DNA from: Curtobacterium citreum
Lineage (GTDB): Bacteria > Actinomycetota > Actinomycetes > Actinomycetales > Microbacteriaceae
Reading direction: 5' to 3'
Assembly (NCBI RefSeq): GCF_006715175.1
Contig: NZ_VFMQ01000001.1
Span: forward strand, 3,224,001 to 3,288,000
DNA length: 64,000 nucleotides
Shown: in pieces, positions 53,545-61,966 of the stretch
How the letters are laid out: every line of letters begins with the position of its first letter
Position numbering within the stretch: position 1 is the stretch's first letter
The notes under the pieces: generated by a model
Told to the model about the DNA's origin: nothing
Database searches by the model: none
What the model saw: only the letters and a program-made list of their open reading frames with translations
Made by a program: the position numbers and the translations under genes

Positions 53545-55128
53545 TCAGGCGGGCAGCAGCAGGCCGTCGAGCACCAGGTCCCGCGCCCGCGACAGCAGGT
53601 CCGCGCGCAGGGCCTCCTCGTCCACGCCGGTGATCTGCGCGATCGCCCCGACGATCGCGGCGACGGACAGCTCGCCGTCGCAGGCCCCGACGAACGCGGC
53701 GAGCGCCGTGTCGGCGTCCACCCGTCGGCCGAACCCGCCGCCCTGCACGAGCGTGATCACGGTCGGGTCGTCGTTGCCGGGCCAGTAGTGCCGCTCCTCG
53801 GTGACGTCGCCGGCGACCCGGAGGTGCGCGGCGGCGAGCGCCTCGTCGTCGTGCACCCCGAGCCACGCCGCTGCGTCGAGCACCCGCGCGACCGTCGCAC
53901 CGAGCCCCGCGGGGTTGGAGCCGAGCGTCTCGGGGACGCGCTCGAACCGACGGAGGCGACCCGCGCCTCCAGGCTGGGCGCGCCGCACCACGACGTACCC
54001 GAAGCCGACCCCGGTGACCCGCCGTGCCGCGAAGTCGTCGAGCCAGGCGTCCACGAGCACGTCGTACTCCGGCGTCCCGGGCTTCGTGCCGCCGTCCCGG
54101 ATCCAGGTCTCGGCGTAGGCGGGCGGGTCCTCGCGCTCCCGCTCGACCACCCACGTGTCGAGCTCCGACGCGGCGGGGGCGTCAGCGAACCACGAGCGCA
54201 CGCGGTCGAGGCCGTCGACACCCCAGTGGTACTCCCAGTTGCCGAGCAGCTGGGCGGTCCCGCCGGGTTCCAGGTGGTCGACGAGTCCGCGGAGCACGGT
54301 CTCGACGAGTGCGTCGCCGACCATGCCGCCGTCGCGGTACTCGTACGACGGGACGCCCGCACGTCGCGGGGTGATCACGAACGGCGGGTTCGACACGATG
54401 CGGTCGAAGCGCTCACCGACGACGGGCTCGAACAGCGACCCGAGCCGGAGCTCGATCCCGTCGACGCCGTTCAGCACGGCGTTGAACCGCGCGATGTCCA
54501 GGGCTCGCTGCGAGATGTCGGTCGCGACCACCTGGTCGGCGAAGCGGCGGGCGTGCAGTGCCTGGATGCCGCACCCGGTGCCGAGGTCGAGCACCCGCCG
54601 CACCCGCACGGGAACCTGCAGCCCGGACAGCGTCGTGGACGCGCCACCGATGCCGAGCACGTGCTCCTCGCCGAGGGCCGTGCCGAGCGCGAGCTCGCCG
54701 AGGTCGGAGACGATCCACCAGCTGCCGGCACCGAGGTCGTCCACGAACGCGTACGGGCGCAGGTCGACGGTCGGGAAGACGCGACCGTCGTCGCCCTCGC
54801 GCAGCAGCCCCACGGCGAGCACACCGTCGAGACCCGCGATGGGGAAGGCTCGCTCAGCGTCCGACCGCGAGACCGGCAGGCCGAGCACGAACAGCGTCGC
54901 GAGGGTCGTCAGCGGTGAGGTCTCCCGCGCGGCCAGGGCCCGGAGCGCGGCGACCCGGGTGCCGCGGTGCAGCGACGCCGCTGCCTCGGCTCCCCAGAGC
55001 GCGTCGACCCGCTCGACGGTGAACCCGGCGGCGTCCAGGTCCGCGGCGATCGCGGCGACGACGACGGGGTCGGTCGTGACGGTCGGCAGGACGTGGTGCG
55101 GCTGCCCGTTCGGCGCGGCGGCGCTCAC
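53545..55128 (-). CDS. SAM-dependent methyltransferase of the HemK/N5-glutamine type
   Basis: 527 residues. The central Rossmann domain has VLDLGTGCGIQALHA (SAM loop), ATDISQRALDIARFN and the NPPFVIT motif of enzymes that methylate a planar nitrogen. An N-terminal 150-residue helical domain and a C-terminal 170-residue domain surround it, as in actinobacterial proteins of unknown substrate. GTG at 55128 overlaps the ArsR stop (GTGA). A copy of the CCTGGAGGC-type repeat (CGCGCCTCCAGGCTGG near 53960) is read as part of the gene (AQPGGAGRLR). Confidence 0.82.
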   Translation of the reverse strand: MSAAAPNGQPHHVLPTVTTDPVVVAAIAADLDAAGFTVERVDALWGAEAAASLHRGTRVAALRALAARETSPLTTLATLFVLGLPVSRSDAERAFPIAGLDGVLAVGLLREGDDGRVFPTVDLRPYAFVDDLGAGSWWIVSDLGELALGTALGEEHVLGIGGASTTLSGLQVPVRVRRVLDLGTGCGIQALHARRFADQVVATDISQRALDIARFNAVLNGVDGIELRLGSLFEPVVGERFDRIVSNPPFVITPRRAGVPSYEYRDGGMVGDALVETVLRGLVDHLEPGGTAQLLGNWEYHWGVDGLDRVRSWFADAPAASELDTWVVEREREDPPAYAETWIRDGGTKPGTPEYDVLVDAWLDDFAARRVTGVGFGYVVVRRAQPGGAGRLRRFERVPETLGSNPAGLGATVARVLDAAAWLGVHDDEALAAAHLRVAGDVTEERHYWPGNDDPTVITLVQGGGFGRRVDADTALAAFVGACDGELSVAAIVGAIAQITGVDEEALRADLLSRARDLVLDGLLLPA

Positions 55129-55490
55129 GCGGGGACCTCGTCGAGCAGGAGCGCGGCGGGCACCTGCCAGTCGGCGACCAGGTCGAGCAGCCCGGGGAAC
55201 CGCTGCTGCACGTCCTCGACCCGGACGCGGCTCGACCGCACGAGCCCCTCCTGGTGCTGCTCGAGCAGCCCGGCCTCGCGCAGGACGCGGAAGTGGTGCG
55301 TCAGCGTGGACTTCGGTCGGTCGAGCCCGACCCACCCGCAGCTGCGCACCCCGCCGGCCGCGTCGACCAGGTAGCGGTGCAGGATCGCGAGGCGGATCGG
55401 GTCGCTCATCGCGTCGAGGACCGTCGGCAGGTCCATCTCGGCGACGGCCGGTTGGGGCAGCCGTTCCGGGGCATCCACGTTCGCGGGCAT
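55125..55490 (-). CDS. ArsR-family regulator
   Basis: 121 residues. Winged helix with LDAMSDPIRLAILHRYL, RPKSTLTHHFRVLREAGLLE and VRSSRVRVEDV; no metal-binding Cys pair in the recognition helix, so an organic ligand or redox signal is possible. Operon with the methyltransferase; divergent from the MFS gene at 55639, its likely target. Two operators lie in between. Confidence 0.85.
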   Translation of the reverse strand: MPANVDAPERLPQPAVAEMDLPTVLDAMSDPIRLAILHRYLVDAAGGVRSCGWVGLDRPKSTLTHHFRVLREAGLLEQHQEGLVRSSRVRVEDVQQRFPGLLDLVADWQVPAALLLDEVPA

Positions 55491-55519
55491 GACCGCGACG
55501 GTAGCACCGTTCGGTTCCA

Positions 55520-55570
55520 GTACGACTTGCGTCGTACAGCGAGCGTGCTGTACGAATACAGTCGTACAGC
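55520..55570. promoter_or_regulatory. two operators for the ArsR regulator
   Basis: GTACGAC-N4-GTCGTAC (55520-55537) and GCTGTACGA-N6-TCGTACAGC (55547-55570), both perfect and sharing TACGA/TCGTA half-sites, between the ArsR and MFS genes. Confidence 0.75.
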
Positions 55571-55638
55571 AGCCACAGGAGCGACAGCCAGCAGCAGCCG
55601 GCAGCCGACAGCAGCCAGCAACGACCCCGGAGGAACGC

Positions 55639-56880
55639 ATGCAGTCAGCACGATCGGTCGCGGGGTTCTGGATCCTCGCCGCCATGCTCCTCGTCGCGAT
55701 GGCCTCGTCCGCGGTGCCGTCGCCGATCTACCCCGTCTACGCCGCCGAGTGGCACCTCACCCCGCTCGCCCTGACCGCCGTGTTCGCGATCTACGTCGCC
55801 GGGCTCCTCGTCACGATGCTCGTCGCCGGGCGGCTGTCCGACCACGTCGGCCGGAAGCCAGTGCTCGTCGCCGGTGGGCTGCTCCTCGTGCTCTCCCTCG
55901 TGCTGTTCGCCGGCGCGGACGGCCCCGTCGCCCTCGTGGTGGACCGCATCGTGCAGGGCGTCGCCGTCGGGCTGCTCATCGGCGCGCTCGGTGCGGCCCT
56001 CATCGACAACTCGCTCGAGCGCTTCCCGTCCCTCGCCGGGGTCCTGAACGGTGCCGTGCCGCCGTTCGCCCTCGCCACCGGTGCCCTCACGAGCGGCGCC
56101 CTGGTGGAGTGGGGTCCCGCGCCCGAACAGCTCGTGTACGTGGTGTTCGGCGCCCTCCTGCTGCTGCTCGTCGTGGCGCTCGTCGTCGTCCCCGAGCGCG
56201 TCACCCGTCGTCCGGGAGCGCTGCGCTCCCTGCGCCCTACCGTCTCGGTCCCCCGTGCCTCCCGCGCCCTGTTCCGAGGCGTCGCGGGCGCCCTCGTCGC
56301 CAGCTGGGCCCTCGGTGGGCTGTTCCTGTCGCTCGTGCCCTCCGCGCTCCGCGCCGTGTTCGGCATCGAGGACCACTTCGCCGCCGGCGCCCTGATCGCC
56401 GTCGTCACCGGCGTGGGCGGACTCACCGGCCTGGCGATCCAGCGGCTCGACACCCGCCGGAGCCTGCTCATCGGGCTCGTCGCACTCGTCGCCGGACCGG
56501 TCGTCACCGTGTCGTTCGTGTTCGCGCACTCGCTGCCCGGCCTGGTCGTCGGCAGTGCGATCGCCGGGGTGGGCTTCGGGGCCGGGTTCCAGGCGCCGCT
56601 GCGGATGCTCCTCGCGACCGCCGCACCGACGCACCGCGCCGGACTGCTGTCGTCGGTCTACGTCGTGAGCTACCTGGCGTTCGGCGTCCCCGCGGTCGTG
56701 GCCGGTCTCCTCGAGCCGACGTTCGGCTTCGTGCCCGTCCTCGCCGGGTACGGCGCGTTCATCGTCCTCGCGGCGACGGTCGCCCTCGTCCTCCAGCTGG
56801 TCTCACGGAGTGCCGCCGACGCCGAGGAACGTGCCGGGACCGGTCCCGTGCGGACCTGCCCCACGCCCACCGCCGACTGA
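55639..56880 (+). CDS. MFS multidrug-type exporter
   Basis: 413 residues, twelve hydrophobic segments. A-motif GRLSDHVGRKPVL between segments 2 and 3, PSPIYPVY in segment 1. Likely drug or metabolite efflux, controlled by the divergent ArsR protein. GGAGGA before the ATG. The 55571-55622 leader is a run of CAGC-rich words of low complexity. Confidence 0.83.
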   Translation: MQSARSVAGFWILAAMLLVAMASSAVPSPIYPVYAAEWHLTPLALTAVFAIYVAGLLVTMLVAGRLSDHVGRKPVLVAGGLLLVLSLVLFAGADGPVALVVDRIVQGVAVGLLIGALGAALIDNSLERFPSLAGVLNGAVPPFALATGALTSGALVEWGPAPEQLVYVVFGALLLLLVVALVVVPERVTRRPGALRSLRPTVSVPRASRALFRGVAGALVASWALGGLFLSLVPSALRAVFGIEDHFAAGALIAVVTGVGGLTGLAIQRLDTRRSLLIGLVALVAGPVVTVSFVFAHSLPGLVVGSAIAGVGFGAGFQAPLRMLLATAAPTHRAGLLSSVYVVSYLAFGVPAVVAGLLEPTFGFVPVLAGYGAFIVLAATVALVLQLVSRSAADAEERAGTGPVRTCPTPTAD

Positions 56881-56899
56881 CGCCGCGGCCGGCCCGAGG

Positions 56900-57361
56900 T
56901 CAGTGCCCCGGGCGCGCCCGGTTCGGCCGCTGGTGCGCGCGGACCCCGGTGCTCCGGTGCGCGTCGGCGTGTGCGGCGTCGACGTCGGCCTTGCCGCGGT
57001 CCGCCGCGCGACGGAGCCACCGCGGTCCGTGCGCCTTCGCCCAGTCCCAGAAGCGGTGCAGCTGGGCGCGGAGCCACGTGATGATGCGGTGGAAGAAGTG
57101 GAACTCGCTCGCCAGGATCGTCAGACCGATGAACACCACGAGCCAACCAGGCCCCGGGAGCGGCACGAGGATGAGCCCGATCACCACGACCAGCCCGCCG
57201 ACGATGCCGACGAGCACCTTGTAGAACAGGTGCAGCCCCGGCCGCGCGTGGATCCACGTGCGCAGGTCGCGGAACCACCGGAAGCGGTGGGACCCTTCGT
57301 CGGTCTGCTGGGCCTCGGCACGCACGACCGCGTCGGGTCGCTCGTGGGTGTCGCCGTCCAT
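56900..57361 (-). CDS. TIGR02611-type membrane protein (PGPGW motif)
   Basis: 153 residues. LVPLPGPGWLVVFIGLTIL carries the diagnostic PGPGW; two or three membrane segments between about 45 and 95, with a basic C-terminal tail. Function unknown, widespread in actinobacteria. Confidence 0.8.
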   Translation of the reverse strand: MDGDTHERPDAVVRAEAQQTDEGSHRFRWFRDLRTWIHARPGLHLFYKVLVGIVGGLVVVIGLILVPLPGPGWLVVFIGLTILASEFHFFHRIITWLRAQLHRFWDWAKAHGPRWLRRAADRGKADVDAAHADAHRSTGVRAHQRPNRARPGH

Positions 57362-57515
57362 GTCGGCACCGTAGGGCGCGCGGCTGGGAAACGGCGGCGC
57401 AACCGGTCCACGTGCCGTGAGCGGCGGGACGGACGCGCCACGTGCCTCCCGGCCCGGCCCACGTCCGGCTCCCACCCGGCGGCCCGGCCCACGTCCGCCC
57501 CGTGGCGGCTCCCAC

Positions 57516-57531
57516 CCGGCCTGGAGGCGCG
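57516..57531. repeat. dispersed repeat, CCTGGAGGC core
   Basis: CCGGCCTGGAGGCGCG, ending at the stop region of the DksA-like gene. The preceding 57420-57515 contains two ACGTCCG-CCC-rich imperfect copies (GGCCCGGCCCACGTCCG). Confidence 0.65.
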
Positions 57532-57864
57532 TCACGCGTGGGCGACGCACGTCGCCGCCCACGGGACGGCGGCCAGGCGGGCCTCCGGGACGGGTTCGCC
57601 GCCGACGGCGCACCGTCCGTAGGTGCCGGCGTCGAGCCGCGCGAGCGCGGCGTCGACCAGGCGGATCCGCTCCCGCGCGGCGTCGCGGACCGCGCCGAGC
57701 GACCCGCGCTCCCACGCGAGGGTCGCGCCCTCGGGGTCGTGCTCGTCGTCGGAGTTCGCGTCGAGCCGGGCGTCGCTGACGTCCCGCATGCTCCGCTCCA
57801 CGTCGGCGAGCAGCCGCTCGTTGCGCTGCCGTTCCGTCGTGAGCGCCGTGCGGGGATCGTCCAT
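57532..57864 (-). CDS. DksA/TraR-like protein with a degenerate zinc finger
   Basis: 110 residues. N-terminal coiled-coil type helices (RQRNERLLADVERSMRDV) and a C-terminal DksA/TraR signature YGRCAVGGEPVPEARLAAVP-type followed by TCVAH. The four-Cys finger is incomplete: the first CxxC is CAVG and the second is CVAH, so at best two Cys and one His remain. It might act on RNA polymerase like DksA, perhaps without zinc. Confidence 0.75.
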   Translation of the reverse strand: MDDPRTALTTERQRNERLLADVERSMRDVSDARLDANSDDEHDPEGATLAWERGSLGAVRDAARERIRLVDAALARLDAGTYGRCAVGGEPVPEARLAAVPWAATCVAHA

Positions 57865-57920
57865 GGCGGCCAAGGTAGTCGGGGCGGAATGGAGCCCGCG
57901 CACCATGCGTTCGCATCGGC

Positions 57921-58952
57921 ATGACGAAGATCGGGTTCCTGTCCTTCGGGCACTGGCGCGACGTGCCGGGCTCGCGCGTGCGGAGCGGCCGCGAGGCGCT
58001 CGTGCAGGCGATCGACCTCGCCGTCGCCGCCGAGGAGGCCGGGGTGGACGGCGCGTACTTCCGCGTGCACCACTTCGCACCGCAGCAGGCTGCACCGTTC
58101 CCGCTCCTCGCCGCGATCGCCGCCCGGACCAGCCGCATCGAGATCGGCACCGGCGTGATCGACATGCGCTACGAGAACCCGCTCTACATGGCCGAGGAGG
58201 CGGCGGCGACCGACCTCATCGCCGGCGGCCGACTGCAGCTCGGCGTCTCGCGGGGGTCACCCGAGACCGCCCTGGCCGGGTACCAGCAGTTCGGCTACGT
58301 GCCCGAGGCACACGACACCAACGGCGGCGACATGGCGCGGGCCCACACCGACGTCTTCCGTCGCGCGATCGCCGGCGAGCCGATGGCGCACGCGAACCCG
58401 CAGATGACCGGTTCGGCCGGGTCGCTCGCGGTGTCCCCGTTGTCGGAGACCCTGCCGGAGCGCATCTGGTGGGGCGCCGGCACCCGGGCCACCGCCGAGT
58501 GGACCGCCGAGCAGGGGCTCAACCTGATGTCGTCGACGCTCCTCACCGAGGACACCGGCGTGCCGTTCGACCAGCTGCAGGCCGAGCAGATCGCCCGCTT
58601 CCGGTCGACCTGGGCCGAGATGGGCTGGGAGCGCGAACCGCGGGTGTCCGTGTCGCGGAGCATCATCCCGATCACCGACGACGAGTCGCGGCACTACTTC
58701 GGCGTCCGTGCGCAGGTCGAGGGGCAGGACCAGGTCGGCCACCTCGACGGCGGACTGGCCCGCTTCGGCCGCTCGTACATCGGCGAGCCGGAGCAGCTCG
58801 TCGCGGAGCTCGCGGCCGACGCGGCCGTCCGCGCCGCCGACACCGTGCTCGTGACGGTGCCGAACCAGCTCGGCGTCGACTTCAACGCCCGGCTGCTCGC
58901 GGCCACCCGCGCCGTGATGGACGAGGTCGACGCCGCGCTCGTCCCCGCCTAG
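57921..58952 (+). CDS. luciferase-like flavin monooxygenase (LLM class)
   Basis: 343 residues. GFLSFGHWRDVPGSRVRS, GAYFRVHHFAPQQAAPFPLL, IEIGTGVIDMRYENPLYMAE and LIAGGRLQLGVSRGSPETA are typical. Paralogous to 47776-48783 (both share the RYE[DN]P and WWG[AG]G patterns) but with a different active-site rim. Substrate unknown. Confidence 0.85.
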   Translation: MTKIGFLSFGHWRDVPGSRVRSGREALVQAIDLAVAAEEAGVDGAYFRVHHFAPQQAAPFPLLAAIAARTSRIEIGTGVIDMRYENPLYMAEEAAATDLIAGGRLQLGVSRGSPETALAGYQQFGYVPEAHDTNGGDMARAHTDVFRRAIAGEPMAHANPQMTGSAGSLAVSPLSETLPERIWWGAGTRATAEWTAEQGLNLMSSTLLTEDTGVPFDQLQAEQIARFRSTWAEMGWEREPRVSVSRSIIPITDDESRHYFGVRAQVEGQDQVGHLDGGLARFGRSYIGEPEQLVAELAADAAVRAADTVLVTVPNQLGVDFNARLLAATRAVMDEVDAALVPA

Positions 58953-58953
58953 G

Positions 58954-59433
58954 TCACGCCCCGGCGGGCGCTCCCGGCCACAGCAGACGGAAGCGCTCGC
59001 ACAACACCGGCATGTCCGGCTCGAAGCCCCGCGGGTTCTCGGAGTGCTCGCGCCAGTACCGCTCGTGCACCGCGCGCCAGTGCTCGAGCGTCTGGTCGCC
59101 CTCGCCCTCGGCCCGGGCGTGCTCGGCGTCGACCTGGTCGAAGGGCACGACGGCGAGCGCCGTGGTCTCGATCACGGCGCGCGGCGCTCCGCGGCCGTCC
59201 AGGATCACGCTGAGCTCGCCGACCTCGGGCAGCGGGTCGCCCGTGGCCTCGTAGTCCCACATCGACGACGCCGTACCGTCCTTCGTCCCGCTGAGCACGA
59301 GCTCGAGCAGGCCGTCGGCGTGCTCGGGCGTCGCGCCGAACGCCCACGCCTCCGGCACGGTCTCGGGCAGGGAGGGTTCCTCGGCCCGTCGGGCGGCCCA
59401 GAAGTCGGTCAGCGTCTCGTCGGCGGTGATCAC
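58954..59433 (-). CDS. ASCH-domain protein
   Basis: 159 residues from GTG at 59433. The ASCH signature GTKDGTASSMWDYEATGDPL, then PEVGELSVILDGRGAPRAVIE, and the end HSENPRGFEPDMPVLCERF. ASCH domains bind RNA or have nuclease or N-acylcytidine amidohydrolase activity in some members. Confidence 0.82.
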   Translation of the reverse strand: MITADETLTDFWAARRAEEPSLPETVPEAWAFGATPEHADGLLELVLSGTKDGTASSMWDYEATGDPLPEVGELSVILDGRGAPRAVIETTALAVVPFDQVDAEHARAEGEGDQTLEHWRAVHERYWREHSENPRGFEPDMPVLCERFRLLWPGAPAGA

Positions 59434-59439
59434 CCGCTG

Positions 59440-59445
59440 ACCGTA
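59440..59445 (-). promoter_or_regulatory. -10 box of the ASCH gene, leaderless arrangement
   Basis: TACGGT on the minus strand, six bases before the GTG at 59433. Confidence 0.5.
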
Positions 59446-59556
59446 GCGCACCCGCTGGTCCCCTTTCCTGCCGACACCCGCCTTGGGGCCGCGGCCGTGC
59501 CTCCCGAGCGCGTAGCGTCGAAGCGCACCGTCCACCGCACCCTCCAGGAGCACCCC

Positions 59557-59997
59557 GTGACACTGCCGGCCGCCGGCTGGTTCCCCGACCCGCAGGACGC
59601 GAACCGCCTGCGCTGGTGGGACGGGCACGCCTGGGGCACCGCAACGCACGCGATGCCGACGCGGACGGGGCCCGTCGTCCCGGTCGTCGTCGCACCGGTC
59701 GGCCCCTCGTTCTCCGTGCAGGGCGGCGCCCTGCGGACGGGCTCCTGGGCGTCGGGCAGCGCCGCGCCGCGGATCGGGCTCACCGCGTTCGTGGCCGTCG
59801 TGCTCGCGGTCGTGTCGGTGGCTTGGAACCCGTTCGGGGCCGTCAGCGTCGTCGCGATCGTCCTCGGCGTCGTCGGGGTCGTGCGACCAGGGGCCTCCGG
59901 CGCGCGCCGCGTGGTGGCACGGAGCGCTGCGGCGAGCGCCCTCGTGGTCGCGGTCGCGACAGCCGCCGTGGCCGTGGCCGCCCAGCTCGCGTCCTGA
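59557..59997 (+). CDS. DUF2510 membrane protein
   Basis: 146 residues. N-terminal GWFPDPQDANRLRWWDGHAW is the DUF2510 signature; three hydrophobic segments between 73 and 143. Found throughout actinobacteria, function unknown. GTG start with AGGAG upstream. Confidence 0.8.
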   Translation: MTLPAAGWFPDPQDANRLRWWDGHAWGTATHAMPTRTGPVVPVVVAPVGPSFSVQGGALRTGSWASGSAAPRIGLTAFVAVVLAVVSVAWNPFGAVSVVAIVLGVVGVVRPGASGARRVVARSAAASALVVAVATAAVAVAAQLAS

Positions 59998-60055
59998 CGC
60001 GCGGCCGGCGCCCGTCCCCCTCATCGCCCTCCTGACCCTCGTCGCCCATCCCCTC

Positions 60056-60110
60056 GATGGAGCAGAAGACGTCGGGTCCGCCCGGCGCACCCGACAGCTA
60101 CTGCTCCATC
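60056..60110. repeat. dispersed palindrome, family B, copy 3
   Basis: 22-base arms (GATGGAGCAG... and ...CTGCTCCATC) with three mismatches around an 11-base loop, between convergent DUF2510 and xerD genes. Related to 3551-3611 and 4020-4080 but diverged. Confidence 0.75.
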
Positions 60111-60166
60111 AAACGACACCGAGACACCGCAACAGCACCACCACGCCGCGCCGCGCCGCGCCCGCC

Positions 60167-61183
60167 CTACCGCCGCGCCCGCGGGTGCGCCGTCTGGTAC
60201 ACGTCCCGCAGCATGTCGGCCGTCACCAGCGTGTAGATCTGCGTCGTCGCGACGCTCGCGTGCCCGAGCAGCTCCTGCACGACGCGGACGTCGGCCCCGC
60301 CCTCGAGCAGGTGCGTCGCGAACGAGTGCCGGAACGTGTGCGGCGACACGTGCTCGGCCAAGCCGGCGCGCTCCGCTGCTGCCTGGATGACGAGCCAGGC
60401 GCTCTGCCGGGACAGCCGGGCGCCCCGGGCACCGAGGAACAGCGCCGGCGTCGACGGCCCCCGCGCCGCGAACACCGGACGCGCCCGCACCAGGTAGGCC
60501 GCGACCGCGGCACGGGCGTAGCTCCCGAGCGGCACGATGCGCTGCTTGTTCCCCTTGCCCGTGACCTTCACGACCGCGACATCGTCGCCGGGCCCGGCGC
60601 CGGGCGCGCCTCCGCCGTCGTCGGGATCGGACAGCGTCGTGACGTCGTCCACCGACAGTCCCACGGCCTCGGAGATCCGCGCCCCCGTGGCGTACAGCAG
60701 CTCCAGGAGCGCCCGGTCCCGCAGCCCCACCGGGTCGTCGTCCGCGCCACCAGCCGCTTCGAGCAGCCGCTCGACGTCGTGCACCGAGATCGCCTTCGGC
60801 AGCCGGCTCGGCGCCTTCGGCGGACGGACCGCGGTGGCGGGGTCGAGCGGCACCCACCCCTCGGCGGCGGCGAACGCGGTGAACGACCGGACCGAGCTGA
60901 GCATCCGCGCGACCGAGCGCGGTGCGAGCGGCCCCTCCGGCCGGGTCGTCAGGTGCGCCACGAACCCGGCGACGTCGGCGCGTGCCAGCCGTCCGACGTC
61001 CGCCGTGGCCGACGCACCGCCGGCCCGGTCGGCGCTCTCGGAGCGGACCTCGGGCGTGGTCGCGAGCCACTCCGCGAACACGGTCAGATCGCGCCGGTAG
61101 GCCGACACCGTGTGCCGCGACAGCCCTCGCTCCACGGCGACGTGCCGCAGGTACGTGTCGACGGCGCGGTCGAGCGTGGTCAT
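60167..61183 (-). CDS. xerD: tyrosine recombinase XerD
   Basis: 338 residues. N-terminal SAM-like DNA-binding domain and catalytic domain with Arg in [11 protein letters not shown], Lys in VTGKGNKQR, HxxR in [14 protein letters not shown], His in [12 protein letters not shown] and the Tyr there. Resolves chromosome dimers at dif with XerC. A Gly/Asp-rich insert ([16 protein letters not shown], about 197-212) is unusual. ATG at 61183; follows the Nudix gene as in relatives. Confidence 0.92.
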   Translation of the reverse strand: MTTLDRAVDTYLRHVAVERGLSRHTVSAYRRDLTVFAEWLATTPEVRSESADRAGGASATADVGRLARADVAGFVAHLTTRPEGPLAPRSVARMLSSVRSFTAFAAAEGWVPLDPATAVRPPKAPSRLPKAISVHDVERLLEAAGGADDDPVGLRDRALLELLYATGARISEAVGLSVDDVTTLSDPDDGGGAPGAGPGDDVAVVKVTGKGNKQRIVPLGSYARAAVAAYLVRARPVFAARGPSTPALFLGARGARLSRQSAWLVIQAAAERAGLAEHVSPHTFRHSFATHLLEGGADVRVVQELLGHASVATTQIYTLVTADMLRDVYQTAHPRARR

Positions 61184-61203
61184 CCGGTCAGGCGCATCCG
61201 GTG

Positions 61204-61794
61204 TCAGGCGGAGCGCCGCGACCGTGCGTCGACCGCGAGCGTCGCGACGACCAGCGCCGAGTTCTGCAGGCGACCGGCCAGGATCGCCGCCACGAGTTCC
61301 TCGCGCGGGACCCACCGGGTGACGATGTCGGCTTCCTCGGCCTCGCGTTCGAACGCGCTGTCGGTGGCGCTGACGCCGCTCGCGCGGAAGATCTCGATGA
61401 ACTCGTCGCTGCCGCCGGACGAAGTGTTGTACCGGATCAGCGGCTCCCAGTGCTCCGCCTGCAGGTCGGCCTCTTCGCCGAGCTCGCGCTTCGCCGCCTC
61501 GAGGTGGTCCTCCCCCTCGTGGTCGAGCAACCCCGCCGGCAGCTCCCAGTCGCGCAGGCCCACCGGGTGTCGGTACTGCTGGATGACGAGCACGCGACCC
61601 TCGTCGTCCTCCGCGAACACGGCGACGGCTCCGGTGTGGTCGATGTACTCCCGGACCATGTCCTGCCCGTGGTGGTCGACGGTGTCCCGGCGCACGTCCC
61701 AGACCATCCCCTCGTACACGACGGTCGAGTCGGTGACGGGGAACGAGGTCGGTTCGTCGGCGATGGGGGCGGCAGCGTCAGTCACGTCTGCCAT
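61204..61794 (-). CDS. ADP-ribose pyrophosphatase (Nudix)
   Basis: 196 residues. Nudix box [20 protein letters not shown] followed by EADL; upstream [13 protein letters not shown], typical of ADP-ribose hydrolases, which clear ADP-ribose to AMP and ribose phosphate. Conserved position between pyrG and xerD in actinobacteria. ATG at 61794. Confidence 0.88.
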   Translation of the reverse strand: MADVTDAAAPIADEPTSFPVTDSTVVYEGMVWDVRRDTVDHHGQDMVREYIDHTGAVAVFAEDDEGRVLVIQQYRHPVGLRDWELPAGLLDHEGEDHLEAAKRELGEEADLQAEHWEPLIRYNTSSGGSDEFIEIFRASGVSATDSAFEREAEEADIVTRWVPREELVAAILAGRLQNSALVVATLAVDARSRRSA

Positions 61795-61849
61795 CCAAGC
61801 ACGCGGGTCCGACGGACCCGCACCGGTCCCGCCGGGCCGGGCCCAGAAC

Positions 61850-61887
61850 GGACGGGAGACGCGGTGCCAGCTGGCACCGTCCTCCCT
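61850..61887. repeat. family A palindrome, degraded copy
   Basis: GACGGGAGACGCGGTGCCAG then CTGGCACCGTCCTCCCTC: the centre matches the perfect palindrome at 18821, but the right arm has lost two bases and gained mismatches. Confidence 0.65.
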
Positions 61888-61900
61888 CGCAGGCTCGGTC

Positions 61901-61947
61901 GGCGCGCCCCGCGCAAGGCTTCGCCTTGCCTCTGAGCGGGGCGCGCC
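61901..61947 (-). terminator. nested hairpin terminator of pyrG
   Basis: GGCGCGCCCCGC at 61901 pairs with 61936-61947; an inner GCAAGG/CCTTGC hairpin (61913-61929) sits in its loop. Located 20 bases beyond the pyrG stop. Confidence 0.65.
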
Positions 61948-61966
61948 AGTCCGACCGTGGGTCGCG

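Noticed and set aside
55571..55622. CAGC-rich leader of the MFS gene as a coding extension (long frame from 55489)
   Set aside because: The MFS signature begins at 55639 with a strong ribosome binding site. The extension would cross both operators and is low-complexity Gln/Pro/Ala.
60167..61183. XerD as the integrase of a mobile element
   Set aside because: The gene lies in the normal recN-pyrG-Nudix-xerD order and has no att-like repeats, so it is the chromosomal dimer-resolution enzyme.
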